Notes under the pieces: model-generated | Databases searched by the model: none | What the model saw: only the letters and a program-made list of their open reading frames with translations | What the model was told of the DNA's origin: nothing | Shown: piece after piece, positions 34,449 through 43,255 of the stretch | Numbering within the stretch: the first letter of the stretch is position 1 | Layout of the letters: the number at the start of each line of letters is the position of its first letter | Origin: Bordetella parapertussis | GTDB lineage: Bacteria > Pseudomonadota > Gammaproteobacteria > Burkholderiales > Burkholderiaceae_C | DNA length: 64,000 nt | Reading direction: 5' to 3' | Assembly (NCBI GenBank): GCA_945890735.1 | Contig: CAMDCZ010000003.1 | Location: 7,999 to 71,998, forward strand | Made by a program: the position numbers and the translations under genes

Positions 34449-35354
34449 TCAGATCCTTCGCGCTTGCGCGACAGAAAACAAGCCATTGGGCCTGACGAGC
34501 AAAACCAAGACCATGATGAGATAAGGCACAGCCACTTCCCATTCGGGTGCCATGTAAACCGCCACCGAGCGGGTCAGGCCAATCAACAGTGAGGCCAACA
34601 GCGCGCCTGAAATTTGTCCCAAACCCGCGGTGGCCACCACAGCAAATGACAGCACGATCATGTCTGCACCTGCACCGGGCACCATGGAAGTGGTGGGTGC
34701 GGCCATCGCCCCACCCAGCGCACCCAAGGTGGCCCCCAGCACAAATGTCAACCAGACAATCCGTTTGGCATGGATACCCAGCGCCGTGGCCATTTCACGG
34801 TGATGGGTGACAGCCACCACCTGTTTACCCAGAGAAGTGAAACGCAAGAAAAACAACAGACCCGCATAGGTGGCCATGGCTGTCAAAGGAATGATGATCA
34901 ATTGATAGGTGGTGTAGGTCACTTCAAAAAAAGAAACCGTGCCCAAACGGCCAATCACCTCAGGGGCAGAGTAAGGCTGGGTGCCCCACAACAGCCTTTG
35001 CACGTCTTCAAGCACCATGAAAGCGGCAAACGTCATCAGCAGTTGTTGTACCGGGTCTCGCTGTTGGACGCGGCGAAGCAAGCCTGCTTCCAGTCCCGTG
35101 CCCAAGACCAGGCCAACCAACATAGCAGCGATCAGCAAGCACAGCAACAAAGTGAGGGTCGAGGGCTCGTGGTTCATCGCCAACAAGGTCAGAGACGAAG
35201 CTGTGTAACCGCCAAAAGCGTACAAAGCACCATGGGCCACATTGACAATGCCCATCACACCGCATATCAAGGTCAAGCCCAAGGACACCATGAACAACAA
35301 ACCAGCGTAAGACACGCCGTCGGCCATCGCCAGCAACATCAAGTCAGTGGTCAT
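34449..35354 (-). CDS. livH: Liv-type ABC transporter permease (LivH-like)
   Basis: A 301-residue permease, the first gene of the ten-gene catabolic operon. It has the LivH segment YAGLLFMVSLGLTLICGVMGIVNVAHGALYAFGGY and the loop HHREMATALGIHAKRIVWLT. Start ATG 35354 has no strong Shine-Dalgarno. The 181 bases upstream hold the operon's promoter region and the 20-base element shared with the other Liv operon. Confidence 0.9.
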   Translation of the reverse strand: MTTDLMLLAMADGVSYAGLLFMVSLGLTLICGVMGIVNVAHGALYAFGGYTASSLTLLAMNHEPSTLTLLLCLLIAAMLVGLVLGTGLEAGLLRRVQQRDPVQQLLMTFAAFMVLEDVQRLLWGTQPYSAPEVIGRLGTVSFFEVTYTTYQLIIIPLTAMATYAGLLFFLRFTSLGKQVVAVTHHREMATALGIHAKRIVWLTFVLGATLGALGGAMAAPTTSMVPGAGADMIVLSFAVVATAGLGQISGALLASLLIGLTRSVAVYMAPEWEVAVPYLIMVLVLLVRPNGLFSVAQARRI

Positions 35355-35475
35355 GGACAGAACTCAGAAGATCGGTGTGGGTTGCCATGCAACAAGATAC
35401 CTGGAGGCCCAAAAAATGAACGAACCATGGAATGTAAAAGATTTCACGAGCTGCATGCGAACCAATCACCGAGGG

Positions 35476-35490
35476 CTGTGTTATTCACAG
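35476..35490. promoter_or_regulatory. Palindrome CTGTG-N5-CACAG upstream of the catabolic operon
   Basis: Perfect five-base arms around TTATT, touching the shared 20-base element. It could be a second operator or an extension of the same site. Confidence 0.35.
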
Positions 35491-35505
35491 GGTATTCCCT
35501 AGGTC
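35486..35505 (-). promoter_or_regulatory. 20-base element shared by both Liv-type operons
   Basis: Read on the minus strand it is GACCTAGGGAATACCCTGTG, 18 of 20 identical to 16422-16441. It lies 131 bases before the livH ATG. The core AGGGAATACCCT is a four-base inverted repeat around AATA. Its position and orientation relative to the operon match the first copy, though the distance is longer. Confidence 0.5.
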
Positions 35506-35535
35506 GATGGGTGGCTCACCCGGCAAGAACAAGCG

Positions 35536-36018
35536 TCAGTAAAGTTGCCACCAAGCCTGCTTGATCCAGGGCTTGCACGAATACACCACCGCTTGGGCAG
35601 CCTCATGCTGGGGGGAAACCGTCAAGGCCGCGGCCCGCTTTTGAAACTCAAAACGCAGCAAAGGCGTTGAAGCTTCGGTTGGTGGCTGCTTGCCTGGAGC
35701 TGGCTTGGCCTGGCGGTCAATGGTCAACACAGCACCTTCTTTGGTCCATCGCATGCTGGTGATTTCACGCACTTGTTCACCGTTGACGTCATGCCAATCA
35801 CTGGTGGCGGGGTTGGATGGATTGGCGCAATGCAGCGCATCGCTGGGCCACAAAACACAAAATTGCGCTTTGCTGGTTCGCACCACTTGCTGCTTGTAGT
35901 ACTGCGAGCTGCCTTCTTCGGCATAAGACTCGCAAAAGTATTCCTTCTCCACTTGGTCGGAACAGGCGCTGAGAAAGCTGATCATCAGCAGCGAAATGGT
36001 TGCTCGAAACATGTTCAT
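35536..36018 (-). CDS. Putative lipoprotein of unknown function
   Basis: A 160-residue protein with a lipoprotein signal MNMFRATISLLMISFLSAC (lipid-attachment Cys19) followed by a mostly polar, probably folded domain with four further cysteines. I do not recognise a family. The longer frame begins upstream, but ATG 36018 gives a clean signal peptide and begins one base after the stop of the TerB-domain gene; ATG 36012 is also possible. Coupled expression with the membrane-bound TerB protein suggests that the two work together at the envelope. Confidence 0.65.
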   Translation of the reverse strand: MNMFRATISLLMISFLSACSDQVEKEYFCESYAEEGSSQYYKQQVVRTSKAQFCVLWPSDALHCANPSNPATSDWHDVNGEQVREITSMRWTKEGAVLTIDRQAKPAPGKQPPTEASTPLLRFEFQKRAAALTVSPQHEAAQAVVYSCKPWIKQAWWQLY

Positions 36019-36019
36019 G

Positions 36020-38098
36020 TCAGTACCAGCGGTTGTCACACCGACCAATGAAGTCAGAAAGCACATCAATCTTGCCCGATTGACCGTCAATGAAGCGAAC
36101 GCCAGAAGACCGGGTCGTGATTTTCAATTCCCCTTTTTCTCGGTCGAAATCGAAGGCATAGTTCATCTGGTCTGCCGCATAGGTGCTGTACACACCTCTG
36201 AAGCCGGTGTTGGTTTGCATCGCAATGTGGTTATTGGGGTTGAGTTCTTTGTAAAGCGGGAAGCGTTGGTTGTTGAGATTGATCTCACCTCGGCGAATTT
36301 GCATGAGCTGACGCTCTGGGTTGGTTTCGTCCAGCAGTGTTTGAGATGCTGCACCTTCAGGGTGCCAATGTTGAACGCGGTGAACCGTGCCTTGGCAATT
36401 GAGCGTGGGATAAATCAAGCCGTATGCCAAGATCACCATGGGCATGCTGATGCACAAGACCAAAAGCAGGGTTCGCACGCGGATGCCGCCTTGGTCATGA
36501 CCCAGGGTGGATTCTTCCTCCTCGGCCAAGAAGGCGGGGGCGTCTGCGGCCTGAACCTGATCAGACTGATCCCCATCAGACTGAGCCCTATCAAACTGCG
36601 CTTGGCCCTGCGGACTGAGCGACGGTGGCAGCCATGCCTGGTCGAAAGAGACGGATGGGGCTTCTTCGCTGTTGGCCAAATGGGCCACTCGCTTGGGTGG
36701 CAGGAGGGTGTTGAGGTCTTGCCATCCCTTGGTGGGTTTGAACCGGTCTAGCTTGTCGTGCACTGAATGGATATTGGCTTGCAGGCTTTCCAGCCTGAGT
36801 TGGTTCAGCCATTCCGTGGCCAAGGATCCCCAAACTTCCTCGTCCAGGGGTTGCAGGTTGTCTTGCAGGTTGTGGTTGCCTGTGCCCTGCAGGTTGTCTT
36901 GCAGGTTGTGGTTGCCTGTGCCCTGCAGGTTGTCTCGCAAACCGCCGTTGCTCAGTGCTTGCACATTGGCCTTGAATGTGTCCACCCCGACGTTTTGCAG
37001 GTTGGGTGTGATGCCCGCAGGACCCACTTTCTGGAGGTTGGCCGTTGGCAGGCCTTCAATCAGACCAGCGCTTTCTTCAAGTTGCTGGCTGTGCAAGGTA
37101 ACCAAATCGATATCTGCCTGGTTACGAAACCCATCTTCGACCTCTTGGACATTTCGATCCATGGTTCTGTGCAGCGTTTCCCCAAGGTCTTCCTGCTGAC
37201 CCGATGAGGTCCACTGGGATTTCTTTTTTCGCTCATCAGCCCGACGGGTATGAATGGCCAGGGGATCCACATCGGTGCTGAATGGCCTGAGATTTTTGAC
37301 CTCCAAGGCCTTCAGAAATGGGCTCAGGCGTGATTTGGAAACCCTGAAATCAGACTGGATGTTGTCGAACAGGTTTTGTTCGGCTATGCCAATCGATCCA
37401 TCGGACATCATGGAGTCAGCCACCATGGTCAAGATCATCAGCTTTTGATCGTTGCTGAGTGAGGGTGAGCTGGCGCGCAAAAACTGACCCAGGCTGGTGT
37501 TTCGCACCTGTTGCATGGCCGCGGCTTGCAGGCCCTCAAATTGGCCAATGGAAGCTTGCAATTGACCGATTTCCTCCTCTGAGATGTCGCCATCTGCAGC
37601 CATCATGAACAGCAAAAATGAGGCCATCGCCAGGTGAGGGCTGGGCGTGGGCGAAGTCAGGTCTTGCGCCGAATAGGTGCCCAAGATCGAGAGATTGTTC
37701 TTGAAAGCAATGGCTTTGTAGGTTGGCTCAAACGCCTCAGGATCGATGTCAAAGGCTGCTTGAATTTGGCGAAAGAGGCTCATTTCCAGGTCTTGAGCAA
37801 TACCGTCGGACAACATCGAGTCACACAGGTTGGCCAAAATGCACTGGACATCATCGGCATGCAATTCGCCCTTGGCTTGGGCCAAAAAATCATCTAGCGA
37901 CACCGTTTCGGTGTAGTTGCTTGCCCAATCCAGCAAGTCTTCATTGCCGCCGATCACGGATTGGAGTTGGCTGGTTTCCTGGTCATCAATTTCACCATCG
38001 GCTTTGACCATGAACAGCAAGCACGCTGCCAGAACCATCACTGGCGTGAGCTTGACGATCGGCATGGTTGGTAGAGCCTGATCCTGAACGCCAGTCAT
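36020..38098 (-). CDS. Membrane protein with two TerB-like domains
   Basis: A 692-residue protein. Two similar helical domains (about 18-130 and 155-270) each begin with a hydrophobic helix followed by an acidic patch: LLFMVKADGEIDDQE in one, LLFMMAADGDISEEE in the other. This is the pattern of TerB/DjlA-N-type domains. A polar linker carries NLQ-containing repeats (about 355-425). One membrane helix lies at about 540-563 (LLLVLCISMPMVILAYGLIYP), then a C-terminal domain of about 130 residues, probably periplasmic. The TerB parts would face the cytoplasm. No known family covers the whole protein. It diverges from a sensor kinase gene 157 bases away and is followed by a lipoprotein gene. Confidence 0.72.
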   Translation of the reverse strand: MTGVQDQALPTMPIVKLTPVMVLAACLLFMVKADGEIDDQETSQLQSVIGGNEDLLDWASNYTETVSLDDFLAQAKGELHADDVQCILANLCDSMLSDGIAQDLEMSLFRQIQAAFDIDPEAFEPTYKAIAFKNNLSILGTYSAQDLTSPTPSPHLAMASFLLFMMAADGDISEEEIGQLQASIGQFEGLQAAAMQQVRNTSLGQFLRASSPSLSNDQKLMILTMVADSMMSDGSIGIAEQNLFDNIQSDFRVSKSRLSPFLKALEVKNLRPFSTDVDPLAIHTRRADERKKKSQWTSSGQQEDLGETLHRTMDRNVQEVEDGFRNQADIDLVTLHSQQLEESAGLIEGLPTANLQKVGPAGITPNLQNVGVDTFKANVQALSNGGLRDNLQGTGNHNLQDNLQGTGNHNLQDNLQPLDEEVWGSLATEWLNQLRLESLQANIHSVHDKLDRFKPTKGWQDLNTLLPPKRVAHLANSEEAPSVSFDQAWLPPSLSPQGQAQFDRAQSDGDQSDQVQAADAPAFLAEEEESTLGHDQGGIRVRTLLLVLCISMPMVILAYGLIYPTLNCQGTVHRVQHWHPEGAASQTLLDETNPERQLMQIRRGEINLNNQRFPLYKELNPNNHIAMQTNTGFRGVYSTYAADQMNYAFDFDREKGELKITTRSSGVRFIDGQSGKIDVLSDFIGRCDNRWY
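36854..36936 (-). repeat. 36-base tandem repeat inside the TerB-protein gene
   Basis: Two full copies of a 36-base unit (36854-36889, 36890-36925) and part of a third encode NLQDNLQGTGNH-type units in frame. The copies are nearly identical at the DNA level, which points to recent duplication and possible length variation between strains. Confidence 0.85.
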
Positions 38099-38255
38099 TG
38101 TGATAAGGCATGTGGCTGTTTTTGCATCTGGTCACAATAGGGCCTGTCGGCTCATCAGCACCCACGAATGGCCGCAAATGCTCACACTTACCCATGTTTA
38201 TAGGGTGTCCAGGGTTTTAGGATCTTTGCATGTTCTTTTTTGTCGACGCTACCCC

Positions 38256-40139
38256 ATGACATGGCTGATCACGTTGTCGCTCAGCCTTTTTTGTTGGGGT
38301 GTGTCGCATGCGCAAGATGCCAGCTTTGCCATGCGCAAAGCCTACTTGATTGACGAAGCCAAGCGCGTTCATATCGACAACATCGAAGACCAGTCCTTTG
38401 CGCCCTATGTCGGCCAATTGCATTTGGGATTTCAACCCCAGCCGGTATGGCTGCGGTTTGACATCAGCCCCAGTGAAAGCGAGCAAGCGCTTGACGGCGA
38501 CGCAGCCGAAGCCAATTCCTTGATCCTGCGAATGGGTCCATATGTCACCGATCAATTGGTGCTTTACGAACCCAGCGGAATTGGATGGTCACAGCAAATG
38601 CTGGGTGACCAAATCTTGTCTGGCAAGCGGATCTGCCCAGATGACAGCCATTGCTTCGCCCTGAAGAGCAAATCCAATCGTCCTCTCACCATCTATGTGA
38701 AGGTCTTGCACCAAGGTGTTTTCACGGTTCGTGCGGATGTGCTGACCACGGCTGAGCTGCCGCAAGTCATTGCCGCAGGTGTCAGTCGAATCAGTGCCTC
38801 CATGGCGATTGCCTCCACCCTTTTCTTTCTGGCGTTTGTGCTTTTCCTGATAGAGCGCAACTGGTTGCTCTTTACCTACTGCTGTTTCCAGTTGCTGGTC
38901 ATGGTGTTCATGGCCTTGACCTCTGGCAGACTCACGCAGTTTTTCCAGCATGTCTCGCCGTTGTGGACAGACGAATTGACGCACCATTTTTTCAACCTGC
39001 GTGTACTGATGTTTGTGCTGGTGGGTTGGGCTGCATTGGCCGCCTATCGTCCAGGCAAGACCTACCTGAGATTGGTGGGTGTGCTGGTGCTCGCATCCAT
39101 CGGGTCATCTGTGGCCATCGCCTTGGGCAACATACAGCTGGGCATTGTCATTTACTTAAGCATCACGGGCATCAATTTGGTGGTGCAGTTTTATGGCGTT
39201 TTGACCACGCCCCATGTCACCAAAAAGATCCGCGTGTTGTTGAGCATTGGTTATGTCACTTACACCTTGATTTTTTCCATGGCTTTGCTTGTCATTTTTG
39301 GCCGATCGATGCCTTTTGATTCAGTGCTGTTGGTCAGCAACTTCGCAGATTGGCGTTTGAATGGAGGTCCAGCGGGGGTGATCATTTTTTTGATCGTGAT
39401 CCTTCAGCAAGCCGACCGTAAATTGGAGGCCTCGCGGGTACTGGGTCAATTGCGGGTTGAAGCGGCACAGTCTTTGGCCAACCAAGACAAACTGGCCGAG
39501 CGCTTGACCTTGATTGACATGCTGACCCATGAGTTGAAAAACCCCTTGGGCACGATTCGTTTTGCCCTGGCGTCCCTCAAGCGCAGCACCCCAGACGCAG
39601 AAGCCAGCGAACGCGTCAACCGCATCGACAGGTCGGTGGAGCGAATGAATAACTTGATTGAACACGTGGCGCATTCCAACCGAATTGATCGCTTTGAATT
39701 TCGCGAGGAGAAGGAGCTCATAGATGCAGCCGAGTTCATCGATGAATTGATCGCGATGTATTCAGAAGATGACCGTTTCATCCTCCAAATAGAAGCAGGC
39801 GCCTGTTTCCATTCCAATCGTCAAATGCTCTCTTTGGTTTTTGAGAATTTGATCAGCAACGCTTACAAGTACGATGCCCGGCTGAAGCCCATTCAATTGG
39901 ATGTCTTCTCACGATCGGACGCGACCGTATTTCGGATCACGAACGCCATCGATCCCTCGATTGAGCCCGATCCTGCTCAATTTTTCCAGCGCTACTACCG
40001 CCACAACAATGTGCAATCCATGCCTGGCATGGGCATTGGCTTGAGCTTGGTTGAATCAGCTGCCAAAAAGATTGGGGCACATGTCACATTTGAAATTGAA
40101 GCCGCGCAAGTGGCTTTCACCGTTGAGGTCCCACCATGA
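38256..40139 (+). CDS. 7TM sensor histidine kinase
   Basis: A 627-residue kinase. A signal peptide (MTWLITLSLSLFCWGVSHAQ) leads into an extracytoplasmic beta-rich domain of the 7TMR-DISMED2 type (about 25-165; note PVWLRFDISP and LILRMGPYVTDQLVLYEP). About seven membrane helices follow (170-385), then a HisKA domain with phospho-acceptor His425 (LTHELKNPLG). The ATPase domain has the N box FENLISNAYKYD and the G box MPGMGIGLSL. The frame is open from 38100, but ATG 38256 gives the signal peptide; no clear Shine-Dalgarno is seen. DISMED2 domains probably bind carbohydrates or similar ligands. The stop overlaps the regulator start by ATGA. Confidence 0.88.
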   Translation: MTWLITLSLSLFCWGVSHAQDASFAMRKAYLIDEAKRVHIDNIEDQSFAPYVGQLHLGFQPQPVWLRFDISPSESEQALDGDAAEANSLILRMGPYVTDQLVLYEPSGIGWSQQMLGDQILSGKRICPDDSHCFALKSKSNRPLTIYVKVLHQGVFTVRADVLTTAELPQVIAAGVSRISASMAIASTLFFLAFVLFLIERNWLLFTYCCFQLLVMVFMALTSGRLTQFFQHVSPLWTDELTHHFFNLRVLMFVLVGWAALAAYRPGKTYLRLVGVLVLASIGSSVAIALGNIQLGIVIYLSITGINLVVQFYGVLTTPHVTKKIRVLLSIGYVTYTLIFSMALLVIFGRSMPFDSVLLVSNFADWRLNGGPAGVIIFLIVILQQADRKLEASRVLGQLRVEAAQSLANQDKLAERLTLIDMLTHELKNPLGTIRFALASLKRSTPDAEASERVNRIDRSVERMNNLIEHVAHSNRIDRFEFREEKELIDAAEFIDELIAMYSEDDRFILQIEAGACFHSNRQMLSLVFENLISNAYKYDARLKPIQLDVFSRSDATVFRITNAIDPSIEPDPAQFFQRYYRHNNVQSMPGMGIGLSLVESAAKKIGAHVTFEIEAAQVAFTVEVPP

Positions 40140-40876
40140 ACGCCATCCAAAGAATGCCTGCTGCCTTGCCAACCGCTTTTGTGGTTGCCGTGGTTGAAGA
40201 CGACCACTTATTGCGCCAGGAATTGGAAGTGCATTTGCGCGCCAATCAGTTCTCGGTTTATGGCGTCTCCAGTGGGGCTGCATTGGATGACTTGATCACA
40301 GCTGAGCCAATTGACATGTTCATCATTGATCTGAATTTGCCAGGTGAGGGTGGCTTGAGCATTTGCAAGCGCCTGCGACAAGCGCTGCCCAATTCAGGCA
40401 TTGTCATCATGACAGGCCGGGTGGCTCTGCACGACCGACTGGCGGGCTACAGCCATGGCGGCGCTGATTTCTACCTCACCAAACCCGTGTCGCCAGACGA
40501 ACTGGTGTTGGTGTTGATGAGCTTGGGTAAGCGTGTGAAAAAAATCAATCAAGCAGGTGAATGGAACTTGAGCGTGCGTGACCGTATTTTGTTGGGCCCC
40601 GACCCCTGGCAAAAACTGCGATTGACCAGTCGAGAAAAAACACTCTTGGTGGCATTGAGTCATGCCAAAGACCACACCCTGGAGTCTGGCGCTCTGTGCG
40701 ATATGTTTTCGGCCGAGGATGCAGATGTGGGGATGAGCAAGCACGCGCTTGAGGAATTGATCGCCCGTTTGCGTAAAAAATTCAAATCGGTTCAAACCGA
40801 TGGCGCCGAGCCAGCCATCAAATCGGTTTGGGGGATTGGCTATCAGCTCTGTGTTCCCATCACCTTGGTCTATTGA
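40136..40876 (+). CDS. OmpR-type response regulator
   Basis: A 246-residue protein. The receiver domain (about 15-130) has acidic pocket VEDDH, phospho-acceptor Asp65 (IIDLNLPGEGG), the conserved Thr in IVIMTGR, and Lys in YLTKPVSPDE. The C-terminal domain (about 140-246) has a winged-helix pattern ending SVWGIGYQLCVP, as in OmpR/PhoB regulators, though its recognition region diverges from the usual form. It overlaps the kinase gene and is its obvious partner. Target genes are not known; the divergent TerB operon is the nearest candidate. Confidence 0.88.
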   Translation: MNAIQRMPAALPTAFVVAVVEDDHLLRQELEVHLRANQFSVYGVSSGAALDDLITAEPIDMFIIDLNLPGEGGLSICKRLRQALPNSGIVIMTGRVALHDRLAGYSHGGADFYLTKPVSPDELVLVLMSLGKRVKKINQAGEWNLSVRDRILLGPDPWQKLRLTSREKTLLVALSHAKDHTLESGALCDMFSAEDADVGMSKHALEELIARLRKKFKSVQTDGAEPAIKSVWGIGYQLCVPITLVY

Positions 40877-40882
40877 ATGCGG

Positions 40883-41236
40883 TCAGGCAAGTTGGCCTGA
40901 TGCAAGCAAGGCCAGGGTGTCTGTTTTGCCGCCCAGCAAAATGCCCTTGTGAAAAACCATGGGAAATGTCGGCCATCCTGTCCACATTTTCAGTGCATTG
41001 CGTCTTCGCCACTGGCTGACGTAACTGCCGTACGCCAAATAGGTATGGGTCAAGCCCGCTTGGTTCAGAGCCCGACGAACCGCTGAAACCTCCGGGTTAT
41101 AGGCCATGCCAACCACCACCAGTTCATTTTGTGCAATGGCTTGTTGCACCTCCCAAACGATGTCGTGATGTGCCGTGGCGATTTTTTCTTGGATAGCGGG
41201 ATGGATTTGCGTCGGTTCGAGGATCGGTCTGTTCAT
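40883..41236 (-). CDS. Glutaredoxin-like protein without cysteine
   Basis: A 117-residue protein with glutaredoxin-like order: NELVVVGMAYNPEVSAVRRALNQAG at the N-terminal strand and helix, and WPTFPMVFHKGILLGG at the cis-proline strand. The position where CPxC should stand reads AYNPEV, and the protein contains no cysteine at all, so it cannot act as a classical redox enzyme. ATG 41236 is taken as the start because it gives the normal domain size; no Shine-Dalgarno is evident. It diverges from the antiporter gene. It may be a scaffold or a ligand-binding relic. Confidence 0.7.
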   Translation of the reverse strand: MNRPILEPTQIHPAIQEKIATAHHDIVWEVQQAIAQNELVVVGMAYNPEVSAVRRALNQAGLTHTYLAYGSYVSQWRRRNALKMWTGWPTFPMVFHKGILLGGKTDTLALLASGQLA

Positions 41237-41371
41237 AGGGGTCAGGGGATTTCCGTGTGATTGAAAAAAGGCGTTAACGAAAAAAAGTCGGTGACGCTCA
41301 GGCCATGCGCTATCCATGGGGCTTCGTTGGCCAGGTGCTTGACTGGCATACCCATTATCATGGGATCAACC

Positions 41372-43108
41372 ATGACTGCTGTTGAAACCACCCTCATTTA
41401 TTTGTTGTTTGCCGTCGCCGGCGTGGTGGCGTGTCGCCTCATGCATCTGCCGGCCATCTTGGGTTATTTGATCGCGGGTGTTTTTTTGGGTCAGGGTGGG
41501 CTGTTGATCCGAGAAAACGAAGGTGCGATTGCAGCGGTGGCTGAAATGGGCGTGGTGCTGTTGATGTTTGTGATCGGCTTGGAGTTCAACCTCCCCAAGT
41601 TGTTCAAGCTCAGGAAAATGGTTTTTGGTTTTGGCATGGCGCAAGTTGCTCTGATGCTGATGGGCACCTTGGCGGGGCATGCTTTGATTTACTTGGTCTT
41701 GTCTCGTTGGCAAATGCCTTGGGATTTGACCTGGCAAGGTGCGGTGGTACTGGGTGCGGCCATGGCCATGTCCAGCACGGCAATCGTGGTCAAGTTGATG
41801 GCCGAGCGCTCAGAGATGGAAACCCCCCACGGTCGCCGGGTGATCGGCGCTTTGCTTTTTCAGGATCTGGCCGTGGTGCCCTTTTTGGTGTTGATTCCTG
41901 CCTTGAACAAAATGAACGAAGGCAACATCTGGATCGAGTTGTCTGTCGCCTTGGGTAAGGCGACGTTGGTGGTGATCATTTTGTTGTGGGGAGGACAAAA
42001 GGTGATGCGTTACTGGTTGCGCATGGTTGACCGCCGCAACAGTGAAGAGTTGTTCATGCTCAATATCTTGTTCATGACCTTGGGGCTGGCGTGGTTGACC
42101 GAGCATGCGGGCTTGTCGATGGCGATGGGTTCCTTCTTGGCAGGCATGTTGATTGCTGAAACCGATTTCAAACAACGGGTCGAGGACGACATACGGCCTT
42201 TCCATGACGTGCTGCTTGGATTGTTTTTCATCACCATCGGAATGAAGCTGGATTGGCAGGTGTTACAGATCCAGTGGCCTTGGGTACTGGTCCTGACCGT
42301 GATTCCGGTGGTGGTCAAGGCGATGTTGATTGGCATCTTGGCCTATGCCAGCGGAGCCAGCAACGGTGTGGCTGCACGCACAGGTATTTATCTTGCGCAG
42401 GCTGGTGAGTTTGGTTTTGTCCTCTTGACATTGGGCTTGGACCAGTCCTTGATTGACCCACGGTGGTCCAACCCGGTGCTGGCCGCCATGGTTTTGTCCA
42501 TGCTGCTCTCGCCACTGCTGATCCAGCATGCTGACCGCTTGATCTACCGGTTTTCGCCAGACGATTGGTTGGCCCAGTCGTTGCAAATCACCACTGTTGC
42601 CAAGCACGCCATCAGCATCGATCACCATGTGATTGTTTGTGGCTTTGGCAACACGGGTCGAAGCCTTTCACAGTTGTTGGAAAGGAATGGTATTTCCTAT
42701 ATCGCATTGGATGTCAATGCGGAAGTGGTCAAGGCAGGTGTGTTGGCGGGGCACCATGTCGAAGTGGGGGACTCTTCGCAGTTGTCCTATTTGATGTCTG
42801 CCGGTTTGGCCAGGGCCTCGGCAGTGGTGATCAGTTTTGACGACACCCTGGCATCCCTGAAAGTGCTGGAGTGGGTGAAGTTGCATGTTCCCCATGTGCC
42901 GGTGGTGGTGCGCACCCGTGATGACCATGACACGAACTTGCTGAAGACGGCTGGTGCCAGCGAAGTGATTCCCGATGCCTTTGAAGTGAGCTTGAGTTTG
43001 GCCACCCAAACCTTGACCCGGCTCGGTTTTGCCGAACAACAACTTCGTCTGCTGGTGTCGGAGCAACGCCGCACGCAATACGCTGGCTTGAAAGATGCCC
43101 CAAAATAA
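41372..43108 (+). CDS. KefB-type cation:proton antiporter with RCK domain
   Basis: A 578-residue CPA2 protein. The N-terminal membrane part has about 12 helices, with GYLIAGVFLGQGGLLI and the QDLAVVPFLVLIPAL helix. A cytoplasmic TrkA-N/RCK domain follows, beginning HVIVCGFGNTGRSLSQLLERNG with a nucleotide-binding glycine motif. Kef-like antiporters exchange K+ or Na+ for protons and are gated by glutathione adducts or nucleotides. GGGA lies before ATG 41372; ATG 41360 is four codons upstream. No KefF/KefG partner is adjacent, although a glutaredoxin-like gene is divergent. Confidence 0.88.
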   Translation: MTAVETTLIYLLFAVAGVVACRLMHLPAILGYLIAGVFLGQGGLLIRENEGAIAAVAEMGVVLLMFVIGLEFNLPKLFKLRKMVFGFGMAQVALMLMGTLAGHALIYLVLSRWQMPWDLTWQGAVVLGAAMAMSSTAIVVKLMAERSEMETPHGRRVIGALLFQDLAVVPFLVLIPALNKMNEGNIWIELSVALGKATLVVIILLWGGQKVMRYWLRMVDRRNSEELFMLNILFMTLGLAWLTEHAGLSMAMGSFLAGMLIAETDFKQRVEDDIRPFHDVLLGLFFITIGMKLDWQVLQIQWPWVLVLTVIPVVVKAMLIGILAYASGASNGVAARTGIYLAQAGEFGFVLLTLGLDQSLIDPRWSNPVLAAMVLSMLLSPLLIQHADRLIYRFSPDDWLAQSLQITTVAKHAISIDHHVIVCGFGNTGRSLSQLLERNGISYIALDVNAEVVKAGVLAGHHVEVGDSSQLSYLMSAGLARASAVVISFDDTLASLKVLEWVKLHVPHVPVVVRTRDDHDTNLLKTAGASEVIPDAFEVSLSLATQTLTRLGFAEQQLRLLVSEQRRTQYAGLKDAPK

Positions 43109-43255
43109 CGGGGTTTGATGTTCATTTTTTTACTTTTCATGCCGATACTAGGATGCGCTTCTCGTTTTGCTGAGTGGGTAGCTGGATAGAAACATCCTTC
43201 AATGCATGCAAAACCGCTGAAAAAATGTGTTTGAGATAAACAAAAAGGTGTCGTC

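Noticed and set aside
36854..36936. Possible CRISPR-like repeat array
   Set aside because: The repeats are contiguous without spacers, in frame, and inside a protein gene.
38100..38255. Upstream extension of the sensor kinase from GTG 38100
   Set aside because: It would put 52 polar residues before a clear signal peptide and overlap the divergent promoter region.
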